Origin: Epiperipatus broadwayi
Lineage: Eukaryota > Onychophora > Udeonychophora > Euonychophora > Peripatidae
Assembly: GCA_028023455.1 (NCBI GenBank)
Contig: JAQFVV010012405.1
Coordinates: forward strand, 6,847,334-6,911,333
Reading direction: 5' to 3'
DNA: 64,000 bases
Under the pieces are notes generated by a model. The model did no database searches. It was given only the letters and a program-made list of their open reading frames with translations, and was not told the origin of the DNA. The position numbers and the translations under genes were made by a program. Positions 49,466 through 60,773 of this stretch are shown in pieces; position 1 is the first letter of the stretch; each line of letters starts with the position of its first letter.

Positions 49466-49476
49466 AGGTTATTAAT

Positions 49477-50600
49477 ATGAATAAAAAAATCATTCAGTTT
49501 TTCTTCTCTGTGTGATCAAATAACTCCCTTTTCTTGATATTCTTGTTTCTAAAACAAACAATATTATTGTCGATATATAGGAAATTTACATATACTGATA
49601 GATACTTAAAAACACCATTTTATTACCATCCAGCTCAAATTATATCTAAGTTACTTTTGACAAGAGCATCTTGGCTTCCAAATACATCTACATTAAGAAA
49701 AGAGATCTAACATATATGTGAAATTTTATTAATGATCAGTTACAATACAATCACTAAATAGAGCAACTTGCAAATCAAACCCCCCCCCTCAAGAAAAAGA
49801 AGTGAATACTTCTACTAGAATATGGATTCATTATATAAAAATAATTGCAGATAAAATTAGATATTAAGATACTATGCCATAAAAACAACATTCCCTTTTG
49901 AATAAAAAATCAATAACATTCTTATCAAATCTAAGGATGTAATCTCTCTAAAAGGCCAAGAGTTTATGAAATCCCATATGGCATGAGTTTAACTATGTAT
50001 ATAGAAAGGAGCAATCGATGTATAAGTGCTAGAAGAGATGAACACGTTAATGTAGTAAAAAAAATTTGAACATCTTCAGCACTTGTTCTCAATGTTTTGA
50101 ATACTGACCATCACATAGATTTCTCAAGTACTAAAATCATATCTTCATGCAATAACCATAACTCAAGAGTATTTAGAGAAGTTTTAGAAATATTAAAAAA
50201 ACAAACAAATTACAATAATAAATATGATGAAGCAATAAAATTATCAATTATTTGGAAGGGTTTTTTAACAAAAATAAATATAAAAAAATACTACCTGATA
50301 TAAATCAAACTATTTAACAACCATGTGATATAATAACCAGATGATACAATTCTGTCTACTACAATCACATTATTATGTTTTTTTTTCATCCAACTGAGGA
50401 TGTTTATTTTAATTTTATTCTGGAAAACATGTTTCCTAAAACATCATTTTAATTGTGAAAACATTCATTTCAACATATATATAAAAGACATATTTTGCGG
50501 GTTCATCCGTGTTAAAAAATTTTAATATTGATATTCCGACATTTTGACTTGGTCACACATGTCATCCACTGGGTGATATATATATATATGCATGTGTATG
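49477..50600 (+). pseudogene. Penelope-like element fragment, right arm of a head-to-head pair
   Basis: The plus strand reads LPFLDILVSKTNNIIVDI (about 49528-49581), then IYTDRYLK after a shift, HPAQ, a GIY-YIG piece YIERSNRCISARRDEHVNVV (49998-50057), and ALVLNVLNTDHHIDFSSTK followed by FREVLEILKKQTNYNNKYDE. The tail after the frame (50330-50600) is the presumed 3' untranslated region. It aligns in reverse with 45004-45930. Frames are broken by shifts and stops, and the YVDD half is missing. Confidence 0.85.
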
Positions 50601-52182
50601 TTCTTTAACATTAAGTTATGTAAAGAAAATTCTCTATGCTGAATGATAGGATTTAAATAATCTTACTATGATAAAGCCACTCAAATCATCACAGAATGTG
50701 TACTGATGTGTACAAAATACGTTCAAATTTGGAAAATATATGATCAGAATTTTTTTGGTTCATTAATAGAGTTGAAATGATCAAAATAAAGAATAGCTAC
50801 AAAATGACATCATTTAATGTAATTAATTTTATGACACAATCTTCCATATTGACTCTATTAAAGTAATCATAGAATTATTTGTCAAACATAATTTTTGATA
50901 ATAAGATGTGCAATTCATTCTCATTGTTTTAAGATGAATAAGCAAGGACATCACTATAATGTTTAATAATAAAAATTACAGAATTAAAGACTCCTGGTCT
51001 GTGGGATTACCAACCAATGATATTATATGCAATTTAATGCTTGGTAATAATTGAAAATCAAATAATTGCACTAAAGAAGGACCAAATATTATATATAAAA
51101 GTTACATTGACAATTTCTTGTAGACCTTATAGGGTTATATCTAAAATGTGTAGAAAGTATGTGTGGCTTTAACATTGGAATGACCATTAAACACAAGGAC
51201 AATGCACAAAGTTTGAAATAGTTAGATTTTTTTATTAATAGAAACAAAAATAATTTGGATTGAAAAATGGTTTTTAAGCTAATTGGAGATGCTGTACACC
51301 CACAAATTCAAATTCCAAAAGTTGTAAATTAGAACCAACATATGTATAAATTGGAAGCAGATAAAAAACAGAATAGTTTTAGTTAAAATTAAATATAATG
51401 AAAACTCTCTACAAATTAGTTAAAAACTTTACTCATAATATAACATGGAAATTTGAGAGAAAGAGAAATACCAAGTTATGGATCTAGATGCTATATATTC
51501 CTTACAAAGGAACAGATTTTTTTTAAAAAATTTGCAATCTGCATTTTAGCATGAATTTTAAAACATCTGCTAGCTTAAATAGACTGATCAATAATACCTA
51601 GGATGTATTAACAGAATTTCAATGCAATTGTCCCAAGATGTTCAGTTATGTATAAATATTAGAATAAAGTTCACGGCATAAATACTTATATAATAAAGCA
51701 ATGGAAAATGCCAGTATATGAATGTTTTTTCAGTCATGAAAGGGAGTGCAGACATGTTTTCAATCCAGAAAATGTTAAACTAGTATGCGTAGAGCATGAT
51801 CGAAAAATATAAAAAAATAATGTGCCATATTGCTATCAATAAAAATGTCACTAATAAAAGATTAAACAGCATCCAATTAAATAATTGCTGGAATGAATAA
51901 AAATTGAATACTAGTGAAACAGTCCTGATAAATATATAAGGCAGTCTGATTAACTTTTAACAATTGAAAGTTGTGAGTTTGGTGCACACTATCAAAAATG
52001 GATTAGGATATATTTTAAGTTCTATAATTAAATGATTGAATTTTATTTTGTTAATGCAAATGCCTGTATGTATGCATAATGTTATTACATTTAATATAAA
52101 CAAATGATCATTTTTAATTATATATATATATTGTAGCTTTATTGTTTTACTGAAGGTTTGTGATGATGGTGTTTTAGTTGTC
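50601..52182. other. No recognised gene
   Basis: AT-rich; nothing supported on either strand. Confidence 0.5.
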
Positions 52183-52241
52183 TTTACATATTGGACTATT
52201 TCATCATCTAATTAGATGATGGAAATAGTCCAATATGTAAA
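52183..52241. repeat. 27-bp hairpin
   Basis: The arm at 52183-52209 (TTTACATATTGGACTATTTC...) pairs with 52214-52241 (AGATGATGGAAATAGTCC...) over 27 bp with one bulged G and a 4-nt AATT loop. No poly-T terminator or element end is evident beside it. Confidence 0.88.
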
Positions 52242-52359
52242 TATAATTGTGTCATTATATTTCTGTACAAATGCTATCATGTTCTGTAAAGTATAAACTG
52301 TTAAAAATTGTACATTTTATAAAAGATAGATAGATGAAGTGATATGTTTATAATCAAAT
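52242..52359. other. Short AT-rich spacer
   Basis: Nothing recognised. Confidence 0.5.
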
Positions 52360-52471
52360 GTCAAGCGTTGTTAGTCGAGAGGTCAGCGCAACAGCCTTGC
52401 AAGCAAGCAGTTGGTTGCAGACGGTTGTTGCGGGTTCGCCTCCCGGCCGATGCTATGACATATGAAAAAAA
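52360..52471 (+). mobile_element. tRNA-derived SINE S5, variant with enlarged middle
   Basis: GTCAAGCGTTGTTAGTCGAG, the A box TAGTCGAGAGG, the B-box region GCGGGTTCGCCTCCCGG and the family tail GATGCTATGACATATGAAAA are present. Between anticodon and T arm it carries about 20 extra bases (GTTGGTTGCAGACGGTTG) absent from S1-S4, so it may be a subfamily or carry an internal duplication. No clear target duplication. Confidence 0.82.
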
Positions 52472-53811
52472 GGTAAGTTACCATAAAGTCAAGATGCAAT
52501 AGGATATTTTTTTTTTGTTTATTAAGACTTCTAATATTGCATTTACGTATTAATGTGGGTGCGCGTATATAAATAATATTCACAGAATTAAAAAAGTGTG
52601 TTAGAAAGACGAACGAAACATTTCGCTGAAACATCAGACAAATAAATGTTTAGATTCAGTAGCTTTTTTTTTTTTAAAGTAACAGATTGAAAACCTAATG
52701 AAATTATTAACGTTAAAGCATTTGTGAAACCTTATTGAATTAATAATCTTTATTGACAAAAATTTATTGCTCTAATAAATTTAAAAAGTAGACAATTGAG
52801 ATTTTTTTTTTAGTAATAAGCTGATGTAAAATATTTTATTTTATTATATTTTTAAAAATGATTACATATACCAATTGAGAGAAAAACATAAAATTTTGCC
52901 GAATTATTGACGTTACTATGGAAACGCCCGGGTATGTGGAAAAGTGTTGATGTCATCTCAAAAAGTCTGGCGAATAAAAAAAAATAGAGATTTTCTTTAA
53001 AAATTTTCAATGCAGTTGAGGTGCATGGGCATTTTTCTTAAAAATCACCAGACTTTACCTACAAGAGGGTATCTGAGTAGAGTACATTGTCAGGGATTCT
53101 GTCCAAGGCAGGGCAAGATTTTCACTCCATTCCAATGACATCAATAGATATATGACCTATTAAAAGAAAAAAACAACACATTTTTTAAAAAAAATTTCAG
53201 TCAAGAAATATGCAGTTTATAATACTGAAGTTCTAGAATATCTGAATACATTCATCTAAGGAACTATATTGTTAAATTATGTCTTTTTAAACTTCAAAAG
53301 AATATGCTTTTAACATCTATTTTACTATATAAAAAAATTGTAGTTATTGCACCAGAATTTTATCCACTGAATGAAGTACTTGGCAAATGATTATGAAAAT
53401 GCTTACATCTGAAAATAAATAACATTTGTAAAACATTGTCAAAAGAAAAAGCAATAAAACATCAATGTGTAGTGTTAAAGTGTACAATCAATATGTTGTG
53501 TTAAATATATGTACAATCAACAAAAGAATTATAGAGATTACAGAGATTATAAAATATACATTTTAAACTGGAGACTACAATTCTCCATAATAGATTAATT
53601 TTATTAGGATGACCTTGGTTTTCATTAAACTTGGATAATAATTCCACAGAGAGTTGAATTTGCTGTTATACAAGATTACTCTTATTTTACATATTTGGGA
53701 ATGTTTGATATTTGACTGTTGTATAAACTTTATATGAAATGTGTGTTATTTATTTTATATTTTATTCAATGTGTTAAATATATTATTAGAGTAGTAAATG
53801 TGTCAGATGTG
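52472..53811. other. No recognised gene
   Basis: AT-rich. 52920-53160 is slightly richer in GC but has no domain or repeat that I recognise. Confidence 0.45.
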
Positions 53812-54156
53812 ATCATATAACTTCTAAACATCACATGATCACCATTTCTATACTAGCACATAATTGTTGTAAACAAAGGCAAAACTCTCCATATAGTAGT
53901 GCCACCCTGTAAATTAGAGTTAAAAGGTGGCTGCTGGAGGGTTGCATTAGATCCTAAGATCTAGGTGCAGTGCTCTCAGATCCAAGGCTCCTCACTGATG
54001 ATGGCCACAAGCCAGAAACTAGTCTGGGGATATTGGATGAGTAGGCACTAGATAGGAATTTTATGCACAAGCCTTCTGGCATCCATTGATTACTCTGTTT
54101 GGCACAGGGTGGCACTACTATATGGAGAGTTTTGCCTTTGTTTATCATATAACTTC
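53812..54156 (+). mobile_element. F1 element, copy d, with 13-bp target duplication
   Basis: The body 53825-54143 is flanked by ATCATATAACTTC at 53812-53824 and 54144-54156. It starts TAAACATCACATGATCACCA, then carries an inverted copy of its own 3' end: 53870-53910 and 54104-54144 are perfect 41-bp inverted repeats (AACAAAGGCAAAACTCTCCA and its complement). The body follows, ending GAGAGTTTTGCCTTTGTTT. No coding capacity, no poly-A. Confidence 0.92.
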
Positions 54157-56366
54157 AGTGGAAACCCAGGTAGTATAGTTTACATTCGATATTTAAATGT
54201 AAGGTATGACAGAGAAGTGGGAGTGAGTACATCTTAAATCTTTTGTGTTAAAGGGAGAGATTGTTTTTTAACCATTATTTTAAATTTTGTGATATAAATA
54301 TTAAGTTATATTTCATTATGTGCTTTTAAAGTCACCAACTTCTAAGAATTAAATTGATAATTTTAGGACATTTCATCTGATTATATGTTTAAAATAAGAG
54401 TGTGATAAAAACCCAGCAATCAATCTTCTCCAATGTCTATGATATATTGCCACACATATTGTGATTCTATATTCCAAATGTAGTTATATTCAATTTACCA
54501 CATGTACATCCAAAGGTGCTGAAAACATTCAGCTTTAGTATTTGCTATCCTACGGTGATTATTATTATTATATTATAGTTATATATTTTTTATTGATATT
54601 TGTATGAAATTAATATTGTTATTATTTTAAAATTATATGGTATTATTCTTTACTCATCATCTTAATACAATTTAAGTTCAGATCATGTTATCACACTGCT
54701 GATTTATCTAATGTTATAATTAAATATTTTATTATATTTGCAATTTGAACCTACAAAATTAAAGGTGGAAGCATACATAAAAAACCCTATTTATATATTA
54801 CCTACATTAATGAATAAAATTCAAATCCCTGAGAAGTTATATGTTTACATGTATTGTTTATCTTATTTGAAAAATCTTGAATGAGTGCATTTGCATGGGT
54901 TACGATCTTATAAAAGCTTAACCATATGCAAATTTGTTTTAAATATATGCTGGTGTAATTGAAATCACACTTTTTAGCTTCTCTCACTCTGATTTCTTAT
55001 TTCTGTTTTAACATAGTTTACCTCTTACTTACAGCATCTCTTCCAAGCCAAAATCAAATATTAAGGTTACAATATATACATATAGCATTTTTAAGAATCA
55101 CATTCGTACATCATTATCAATCACTGATAAATTAATATGTCATTCTAACATTAAAAATTAATTTAGAAAGATGATCAATGATTTGAAAATTCATGATGGC
55201 TAGGCCACATATTCTAAATAAATCAAAGCAATGAGGTAAAAGAAACTGAAAAAATAGCAGGCAACAAAGAAAGAGTGAAAAGATTGTTTGCATTGAAAAC
55301 AGAACATAATTTTTGATAGCCCAACAATTTATCCTACATGACAGAAGAAGGAAGGGGGTCTTTGTCCAAAAGTATAAACTGTCTCAATTTCTGTTTGAAT
55401 TGACACTTTAATTGATATCACATATAATAAATACATCAGTTACATTGACAATCAATAAATTGTTTACATGAAAATAAAGTAAACAACAACACTATTGGCA
55501 TGGATTGTTGAGAGCAGCCAAAAGCATCACTAGATACAGTTGACCTGACAATATTTCTCATGAGGTCTCTCAAAATATGGCTTATACACAGTAATAAAAT
55601 CATATATATATAAATATTTATTTTAAATTCTAAAAAATATAAATTGAATAGTACCATAACTTAAATTTAAAAAAATATAAATTGAATAGTACGATAATTT
55701 AAACAAAGTATATAATCTATGTAAAAACAATATAACCAATATTTAACTTTTTTCTCAAAGTGTTCTAAAATTGAAGCAAATCAAACTACAGTGTGAAAGC
55801 AGTATTACGGTTAATTTCTTGCCATGTGTAATATAGATATTTTATTATATAAAATTGTATCCAAAACATTGTAATAGGATTCAATGTTTAAAAAAATAAT
55901 GAATTACACAAATGATTCTGGTTATTATAATCATAACTTTTTTTATTATATTGGATCATATATATATATACATTCTATGAATACTGAAAATTATAGGTAT
56001 TTTTTAAAATATTTTTTTAATGTAGTAATTTCATAAACTTTGATGAACATGGGACTTCTTATGATAGGGTCCAATTGAGAGCAATTGGCTTGTTTTGGTA
56101 AAGCTTCAAAACAATGGAGCAAGCTTTTTCCTGAAATGCATATTTGCTGCAAAGCATTTGTCAATATATTTATATAGTCTGGTATCCACTGTAAAAATGT
56201 AGTGCACATGATGATTGAGCTGACATCTCTTTGAAGTTATTATTACATTTTTGAAAAATGTTAATACATTATAGCAATATATTTAAAAGTTAAATATTTT
56301 TTACAATAATATATGTATAAAGAAATAATGATAATTGGCAGTTCATGGGGCAAGATCTATAAATTG
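54157..56366. other. No recognised gene
   Basis: AT-rich. Short open frames at 54802, 55436 and 55991 (minus) match nothing. A 27-nt duplicated phrase, AAAAAATATAAATTGAATAG and following, occurs near 55633 and 55670. Confidence 0.45.
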
Positions 56367-56701
56367 CAGTAGTGCCACTAATAAGAGTAGGCTTAAAATA
56401 GCCTTGTCTATGTTATGTTCTGTTGGTCTACGACTTTTATTTCATTAAATAAAAACCTGTGATTGAAGCTTTACAGTAGTACCACTAATAAGATTACACT
56501 TAAAATGCCCATGCATATGTTTTTTTCATGTGTCATAGCATCAGCCAGGAAGCGAACCCGCTAACCCGGGACACCTGCTTCTAAGACAGCTGTGCTGACC
56601 TCTCGACCACCAATGCTTGACTATCCATGCATATGTTTTGTTCTGTTAAAATCTGGTCTATAATTTTTATTTCATTAAATAAAAACCTGTGATTAAAGTT
56701 T
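56367..56701. repeat. 107-bp tandem duplication interrupted by a SINE
   Basis: Unit 1 (56367-56473) starts CAGTAGTGCCACTAATAAGA and ends AAAAACCTGTGATTGAAGC. Unit 2 starts CAGTAGTACCACTAATAAGA at 56474, is interrupted by SINE S6, and ends AAAAACCTGTGATTAAAG near 56701. The units differ at several bases, so the duplication predates the SINE. Confidence 0.85.
56509..56639 (-). mobile_element. tRNA-derived SINE S6 with target duplication
   Basis: The body 56524-56624 on the minus strand reads GTCAAGCATTGGTGGTCGAG to GCTGATGCTATGACACATGA, nearly identical to S1. CCATGCATATGTTTT at 56509-56523 and 56625-56639 is the duplication; the T run overlaps the A tail, so the true length is 11-15 bp. Confidence 0.92.
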
Positions 56702-57609
56702 CTGAGATGCAATTTTAGTATTATGCATTCTAATGGTACAGAAATATTGATATAATTTTAATTTCTAAACATTGTACTTAGATATAATTCTAAATTCTAG
56801 TTTTAAATAAACTGCATGAGGTGATGAGCATACAAAATGATAATTTACTACCAGTTGTTGCTTGTTGTAGAACCTTGATATCGAGACATCTCATTCTTTA
56901 GCCGGAAAAAATATATATGATTGCACAGACTCAAACACAAGCGCGCAAAAGTTTCAAATAAAAGTTTCATAAATTTAAATTAACTTATATATTAATAAAC
57001 TAATTGATTCGGTGTATTTATACTCAAAGGACAATTTTGTAGTCAGGTTTTTTTCTATTTATTAGTGATTGTGCTAAAAGGTAAACATTTAATAATTACT
57101 TGAAGATATTTTAATAGCCACATTTTCAACAATATTTTTTGACAGATTGTTAAAACTTATTATAATCCTAAAATGTTTCTGCTTTTTACAGTTTAGGTTT
57201 AATGCACGTTTTGTAGTAAAAATGTTTATTGATATGGAATTAAAACTTCTGATTAATAAATGGTGTTAGCTTTAGTAAAATAGTAGCTATTACATTTAGT
57301 GAAAATACTTTTTTTTTTTGAGAATATATGTATGTAAATATATATAGAGTGATTTTTTTGTCATATTGAATATTAAATTTTTCAATCTGTTTATAATACA
57401 TTAAAAAAGTTTTTTTTTTTCACATTTTTTAAAAATTTGCCTTTTAAGTTATATAAATGAAAAGATTTAATTGTAATATTGTTTTGTTGTTTAAATTTTA
57501 ATATATATATATGTATATGTGTGTGTGTCTCATGAATAATGGTAGTACCTACGTCTATAATAAAACCTCAATTTGAATTCAAGCTGAGTAAAATTTGAAT
57601 AGTTTTATT
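56702..57609. other. No recognised gene
   Basis: AT-rich with T-runs and a (TA)n(TG)n tract near 57500-57530. Confidence 0.5.
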
Positions 57610-57710
57610 AGATTTTTTTCTATAAGTTAGCTATCCCAATAGACAATCCTGCAAACCATCCAATATTGATCAGTAAATGTGTATCCAGATAATTAAATTA
57701 GGAAAAAGAA
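57610..57710 (+). repeat. F3 dispersed repeat
   Basis: AACCATCCAATATTGATCAG then TAAATGTGTATCCAGAT is shared with 12026-12110 and, inverted, with 1845-1925. Confidence 0.5.
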
Positions 57711-59116
57711 TAAAAGGGGAAACTTGTCTCAAACTCTCATTGTAAGTAATGCTTGCTTTTTTGCTACTTCTCAACTACAGGCTAATAGAGAGATCTGTGG
57801 TGGGCTAGTTAAATGACGTGATCCATCTACCTTAGCTGTATATACAAGATGGTATCCAAAAGTAATCGAAATCTTTCTCTAGTTTGCATGCCTGTTTTAG
57901 TATATACTTCTGCTGTTACATACTTCCTGCAGGAACCCTTCTGCATCAATCTGCCAAATAGCATCTCCATGGAAAGCCATGATACCAGATAGCACATTTT
58001 TTTGTAAAATATGTTTCACATATTTGGCAATTTTTATATTGACTGAAAAGGTTAAACAAGGTGAAATTCTGTTTTCATTTACAGAAAATGGCATGGAAAA
58101 CAGTTGTAATGTTTGAAATATATTCCAAGCAAGCTGATCTTGGAGAAGTACAAATTTATGAGTAGTTTAATTGAAACATTAAATCACTACAACTCTAAAA
58201 TGTGGTAAGTGAAGTCAAAACCATGCTGATTTTTTTTGTATGCAAACTGCATTTTTTTTTTTCAGATTTAGTTGTAATGCTCAGGCATTTAATCTGTAAG
58301 TTCTGAAACATTTACATGATGTGATAAAATGTAAACATCCCATTTTGTGGCAAAGAGAGAAGTGCAAACTTCACTCTGACAATGTGTTATTGAGTGTGAA
58401 ACACTTTAAAATTAAATTCAGCATGATCATATTTGCTCAATCTCCATTCATATGATTATTTTTTTAATATCTCAAATGGAAAAAGTCTCAATTTTTTTTT
58501 GCTACTTAGAAGTGGTGAAATAAATGCCATAGGCATCAAAAGACATCACTTTGCAAGTGTTTTCACATTACTTTGAAAAATGAAAAACACATTTAGACCA
58601 ATGTCAATGGACAATAATTTGAAAGAGATTAAATTTATAATATTTAAAAATAAATAAAAAATTTTGTTAGTATAATTTTGTGTCACCATCAACCATTATC
58701 AATCCACTGCAGGTATTCTTGTGCTGCTTGTTTGTGAGAATCTCCCAATTATATAAAAATAAATAGCAAGTGCTGGGCATTTGTAAATTTCTTGGAAATA
58801 GTTTTGCTTTGTTCTGCAGCCAAGAGTTATTGGCCGGGAAATATAACGCCAAGATAATATCTACGTATTGCCTCAGGGTTCGGTCAATGGTACAGATATG
58901 AAGTAAATTTGTATCTGTATTTGCTCTCTGCTTGCATTGTAATGGCATTGGCTATTAATTAAATTGATAATAAACAAATAAATGAAAGGAAGAATAAAAT
59001 GCTATAAAAGAAATGTAAGTGAAAATAAAATGTTGTAAGATAAAAATAAATAAAATAGTAAATAGAATAAAATAGAAACCAAATGATCAAACAGGCCAAA
59101 AGTCATTTTTCCATTA
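57711..59116. other. No recognised gene; may include a decayed LTR
   Basis: No gene is supported. If the primer-binding-like site at 59117 is real, the AT-rich sequence to its left, ending TTTTTCCATTACA, could be a degraded LTR, but no second copy is in the window. Confidence 0.35.
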
Positions 59117-59137
59117 CAATTGGGGGCCAGTCCAGGA
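59117..59137 (+). promoter_or_regulatory. Candidate primer-binding site of an LTR element
   Basis: TTGGGGGCCAGTCCAGGAT follows CATTACAA. It resembles the proline-tRNA primer-binding site used by many LTR elements and retroviruses, with a few mismatches. Isolated evidence only. Confidence 0.35.
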
Positions 59138-59523
59138 TATTTTCATGTGTACAAGTTCAGCCCATTTGAATTTGAATATAACAAAATTAATAGTTTATGC
59201 AATAATTAATAAACAAATCAAAAATAGCTTGGTGGAAGACAAAAGCAAGAAATAAAATAAAATAATAGAGGGTAAAAGGAGAAAAAGAGAATGTGATATA
59301 ATTTGGGAAGTTAGGTTGTAAATTGGAGACAGTTGCAGAGGGGTCTTGAAGGCAGGCATGGGTGAGTGATGATTAGTGAGTGGGACGGGGAGAGTCGAAC
59401 AAACGTACCTAGTGTCAGTGAAATATAAAGTTAGTAAAGTAAGATAATCCTATAAGGAGAGAGAATAATAAAGCTGTAGAATAAAATATAAGTGGTTAGT
59501 GTGTGTGTGTGTGTTAGACAGAT

Positions 59524-59799
59524 TTGATGCACATGAGATCAAAAACAAAAATGGACGCTCTAGTAGGCAAAATAGAAAAAACCTCCGAAGAACAAATGGA
59601 ACTGTCTGGAGAAATAGCTAGTGAAGGGAAGATAAAAATTAGCAAGGGAATGGAGATGAAGATTGATAATAAAGATAAAATAGAAAGCTGCATTATAATG
59701 GATATGCTTACGAAAATAATGGAAGGCCAGCAACACAAATTTTTGAATAAGGTTTTTGCTGTTATGCAGAGATGGATACTTGAAATCTTAAAATAGATT
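59524..59799 (+). CDS. Hydrophilic 90-codon open frame of unknown function
   Basis: The frame starts at ATG 59527-59529 or its neighbours, is rich in Lys, Glu, Met and Ile (SKTKMDALVGKIEKTSEEQM near the start, AVMQRWILEILK at the end) and looks helical. It stops just before a LINE tail. A GT microsatellite and AGACAG precede it. It could be the N-terminus of a decayed gag or of LINE ORF1, or a chance frame; I do not recognise it. Confidence 0.3.
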
Positions 59800-60005
59800 C
59801 CAAGTGAGATGGATGAATAAAATAAGATAGTTTGCTGGGGTCATGTGAAGAAATAAGACTAGAGATCAGAGAAGATGGATTAAGATAGATGAATAAAATA
59901 AAGTAGCATCCTGGGCTAATGTGAAGAATTTAAGACTAGAGATCAGAGAAGATAGATTAAACTTGGAGAGACATTCATCCTGCAGTGGATCAATTATAGT
60001 TGAAA
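59800..60005 (+). pseudogene. Family B-like LINE tail with 76-bp tandem duplication
   Basis: AGATGGATGAATAAAATAAG (59807) and AGATAGATGAATAAAATAAA (59883) begin two tandem copies of about 76 bp, both ending GACTAGAGATCAGAGAAGAT. Then AAACTTGGAGAGACATTCAT, CCTGCAGTGGATCAATTATA and AATAATGATGATGATC match the end of family B (63147-63200, minus strand), including the ATGATG tail. The residues fit the last coding block (trp-met-Asn-Lys-Ile-Arg... Arg-Asp-Gln-Arg-Arg). Confidence 0.65.
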
Positions 60006-60773
60006 ATAATGATGATGATCATATTAGATACTAAATACTTTATCACATGATCATATTTTGTCACTTTTAATAGTACACATACTGAAATCGATTTATCAGT
60101 TATACTATTTCTGAATTTGTCTTTTATAAAATTAGCTTTTAATATCTAACATACAGGATATATATATACATACTTGTACAAACAATGTAATATATAAGGC
60201 ATTTTGAGCTCAGACTTTCACACAACTCTCAACTCTCCACACTTTCTCATACCATTGATACACTTGACCACATATATGTCTAAAAGATAAATAATTTAGT
60301 TTTTGAAAATGCATGCATAAGTAAAGAGAAAAAAAAATTATTGTCACTAAATACTTTTAATAACTGAAGGTATTGGGAATGATATCCCCCCCACCCCACC
60401 CGCATTTTAAATACTTCCTCTTCATCTTTGTTTTTTTTTTTTGTTATTACACCAAATAATTGATTATTTTCAATCATTTTCAATTTATTTTTCAAGTCAA
60501 CAAACTTTTTTGATTGAAAATCAATTGCAACTTTCTATCATCCAAATTCCACTAAAGAAATTTTCAAATTATGCTTATCTGCTGCTGTGGCATCTGGATA
60601 CAAAATAAACATTGATACTTCTTCAAATTGCCTGAATTATGTAAATCTTGAAAAAAAATTGTTGATCAAAGACTGAATTATAGTAGAAAGCTCTTGTGCC
60701 AGTTTATCTTGATTTGGCTTCTCAAGATTCTATATCTGTAAAAACTTTTTTTTATTTGGAAAATATTTATAAG
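60006..60773. other. No recognised gene
   Basis: AT-rich. A C-rich patch (CCCCCCCACCCCACCCGC) lies near 60386-60403. Nothing else. Confidence 0.5.

Larger units (their letters stand above)
45970..49476 (-). mobile_element. Full-length RTE-type LINE, 3.5 kb
   Basis: The element 45981-49465 is flanked by AGGTTATTAAT at 45970-45980 and 49466-49476 (the first three bases may belong to the element's 5' end). It has a structured 5' leader of about 450 nt, one long frame, and a 3' untranslated region of only 54 nt ending CTATTGATG, as expected for the RTE group. It inserted at or beside the junction between two PLE fragments. With only three stop codons in the frame it is the youngest autonomous element in the window. 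Confidence 0.9.

Noticed and set aside
50500-50585. Degenerate hammerhead at the end of the right PLE arm (GGATGA...CAAAATGTCGG on the minus strand)
   Set aside because: CTGATGA and GAAA are both altered and the outer stem does not form. Penelope-like elements can carry hammerheads, but this copy does not show one.
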